DNA of 47,771 bases from Pelargonium cotyledonis. Lineage: Eukaryota; Streptophyta; Magnoliopsida; Geraniales; Geraniaceae. The notes below the pieces were generated by a model. It was not told where the DNA came from. It was given only the letters and a program-made list of their open reading frames with translations, and did no database searches. Positions 46,010 through 47,771 of the stretch are shown in pieces. A program made the position numbers and the translations under genes. Position 1 is the first letter of the stretch. Every line of letters begins with the position of its first letter. The stretch lies in the NCBI GenBank assembly GCA_036897625.1, contig JAYMTA010000062.1, positions 1 to 47,771 on the forward strand, written 5' to 3'.

Positions 46010-47771
46010 AATATCTTTCCTAATGACAAAGAAATTTTATTAAAATTAAATAATTGACGTTTATAAACTTTTGTAAATTTATTGGTGATGGATATATTTT
46101 TTGTTGTCACCAAAAATAGGATTTCTTGTACTATCAGCTTGAATATTTAACACCGAAAGGTTTAAGTTTGTATAATCTCAAGAATTCAATATCTAATCTC
46201 CATCTTAGGAGAGTTACAGGATCCAAAAACTCAAAATTGATACACTTCAGACTTAGACGAATATAAATACAACATACCAATAAGACGTGTACATATATAT
46301 TTTTACTAAATATAAGTAATGTTTCTAATATATGGCAAGACGGGCCATATCTTTTGCGAGTATACACTATACAATATACAGAAGTACCTATATTGGGCTT
46401 TTAGGACAAATTATTTTCATGTGCAGTCAATTCTTAAATTAATACATGCACTTACTGACAAATTATTAAATTGGATTTTTAGGACATATATTCGCAACAT
46501 GATCAGTACACAAAACCTTAAACTAATTTTCACTTCATACGAAAAAATCACATTTCAGAGACCATGTGATATTGACATATGGTACTGCATGCAAAAATAT
46601 GTATATAAATGTTTTATTATTAAATTGGATTTTGATTGCATAATAAATTACTGTTTCTAAAACACAGTCATGTGAAGATATAAAGGATTAAAATCCAAAA
46701 CTGGATGTTAACATCTCAACACCTTTGTGAAACACATACAGAGGATTAAATATTAAATCAGGAGTTGCTAATGTGTATGCTTCTAAAATTTATAGCATAT
46801 TGGTAGATAAAAATAAGTATTTATTCATGAATAAATTCACGTGTATGCTTCTAAAATTTATATTCAAGTCAAGAATTTTCATATCTCTTTCATTCATAAG
46901 AACATTACGAATAAAGTATTCTTAAACAAACAAAAGTGCAGACAATAAAATATAGTATATTATCCGAAAATTAATTTAAAATATTTAAATAAAGTATTCT
47001 AGATTAACATAAAATATTATATTAACATAATTAATTTTCTTAATTAAACCCAGTGAGGTGATTAGTCATATTCCTTTCAACAATCTTAATTCGTGAATAT
47101 AATTATATAGAACAAATTGAAACTTACTTAAAAAGAATTGAAATTTAAAAACAATAAAACATAACTTTTACCTAGTTTTCATGAATCCATTTGACAAATT
47201 TATATTACTGAATTTTATAATGGCTTTGTAATCATCAATAATGAGTTATGTGGATTAGTTTAATTAGATCATTTTGAGACTTTAATTTAAAACTTTTCTC
47301 CTTCAAATAAATTTTTTTTTTAAAACCTATCAGAATCTGTTCAATTTTTTTTTCAAACCTTTTTTTTTTTGTATAACCTTTTTTCAAACCTTATAATATT
47401 TATAATTTAATTGAAATTGAAGATTTAGTATAATATTTATTATCTTAAAATTAATTTAAAATATTTAAATGAAGTTTAAAATAAAATAAATAGAGTGCAC
47501 AGATGTCAAATTTTGTGAGTGTCACATGTCACACATTTGAGGTGTGACTTTCCTATATATATATATGACAATATTTGCTTTGTTTATGTTATCTATATAA
47601 ATGTTTTCTTTGTTTACAAGGCACTATTTGAAAGAAAAAAAAAACACATTTATATACAGTACATATGTGATTGATTAATTTATTTAGGCTGACATGTACT
47701 ATTATTTATGCATATATATTTAGCAAAAGTTCTAATATTTTTTCATAAATTATATTGACAAATCTAGATAC
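46010..47771. other. AT-rich flank with short direct repeats
   Basis: No gene recognised. Frames at 46,134-46,367 and 46,319-46,660 overlap on opposite strands and look like chance. Direct repeats: 22 bp identical at 46,773-46,794 and 46,841-46,862; 28 bp with one mismatch at 46,967-46,994 and 47,447-47,474. A perfect 7-bp inverted repeat GTCACAC/GTGTGAC lies at 47,528-47,548. The Helitron 5' end (TC on the minus strand) should lie here or beyond; I could not fix it. Confidence 0.5.

Noticed and set aside
47528-47548. GTCACAC/GTGTGAC hairpin as a possible Helitron end
   Set aside because: No CTRR follows at the right distance, and the element's 5' end, which has no hairpin, is expected on this side.
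1-47771. Idea that the window is a complete circular mitochondrial chromosome
   Set aside because: The odd length is suggestive only. The two ends have different textures and no end overlap was seen, so there is no evidence of circularity.

Overview
The window is plant DNA made of two unlike parts that meet at about 32.56-32.60 kb. Positions 1 to ~32,560 form a long AT-rich stretch (roughly one third GC by eye) with stops in every frame. It has no protein gene I can recognise, but it carries many decayed tRNA-like sequences and degenerate short repeats. This texture resembles spacer DNA of a large, gene-poor land-plant mitochondrial genome; that is inference, because no mitochondrial or plastid protein gene, rRNA or intron was recognised. 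The clearest relic is a tRNA-Asn-like sequence at 25,734. Positions ~25.8-32.5 kb are less stop-dense and hold several families of short degenerate repeats.

Positions ~32,590 to 47,771 are typical plant nuclear repeat DNA. The core is a degenerate Helitron read on the minus strand. Its Rep-helicase gene runs from 38,601 down to ~32,590, with a visible HUH motif, the paired tyrosines, Walker A and B motifs and one spliceosomal-type intron. It is broken by many stops and frameshifts, and it is cut off in mid-helicase exactly where the organelle-like DNA begins. Upstream in the same orientation (46,009-43,539) lies an eleven-exon gene for an RPA1-like single-strand DNA-binding protein, the usual accessory gene of plant Helitrons. 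It is far better preserved: eight of its ten exon junctions keep frame.

Other elements are nested in the Helitron: a 5'-truncated LINE with reverse transcriptase and RNase H (35,001-37,448, plus strand); a 953-bp Mutator-like non-autonomous element with a perfect 9-bp target duplication (38,823-39,775); a second 5'-truncated LINE without RNase H (39,973 to ~41,835, minus strand); and a tRNA-derived SINE with a perfect 15-bp target duplication (43,260-43,492). A stretch at 41.84-42.53 kb looks like the leader of a captured host gene. The last 1.7 kb is AT-rich with short direct repeats and no gene.

The window is therefore either nuclear transposon DNA inserted in a plant mitochondrial chromosome, an organelle-derived insertion in a nuclear chromosome, or an assembly chimera. 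The sequence alone does not decide. I found no CRISPR array, phage, bacterial operon or intact new system. The points most worth checking are the sharp junction, the tRNA-rich gene desert and the well-kept RPA gene beside a dead Rep-helicase.
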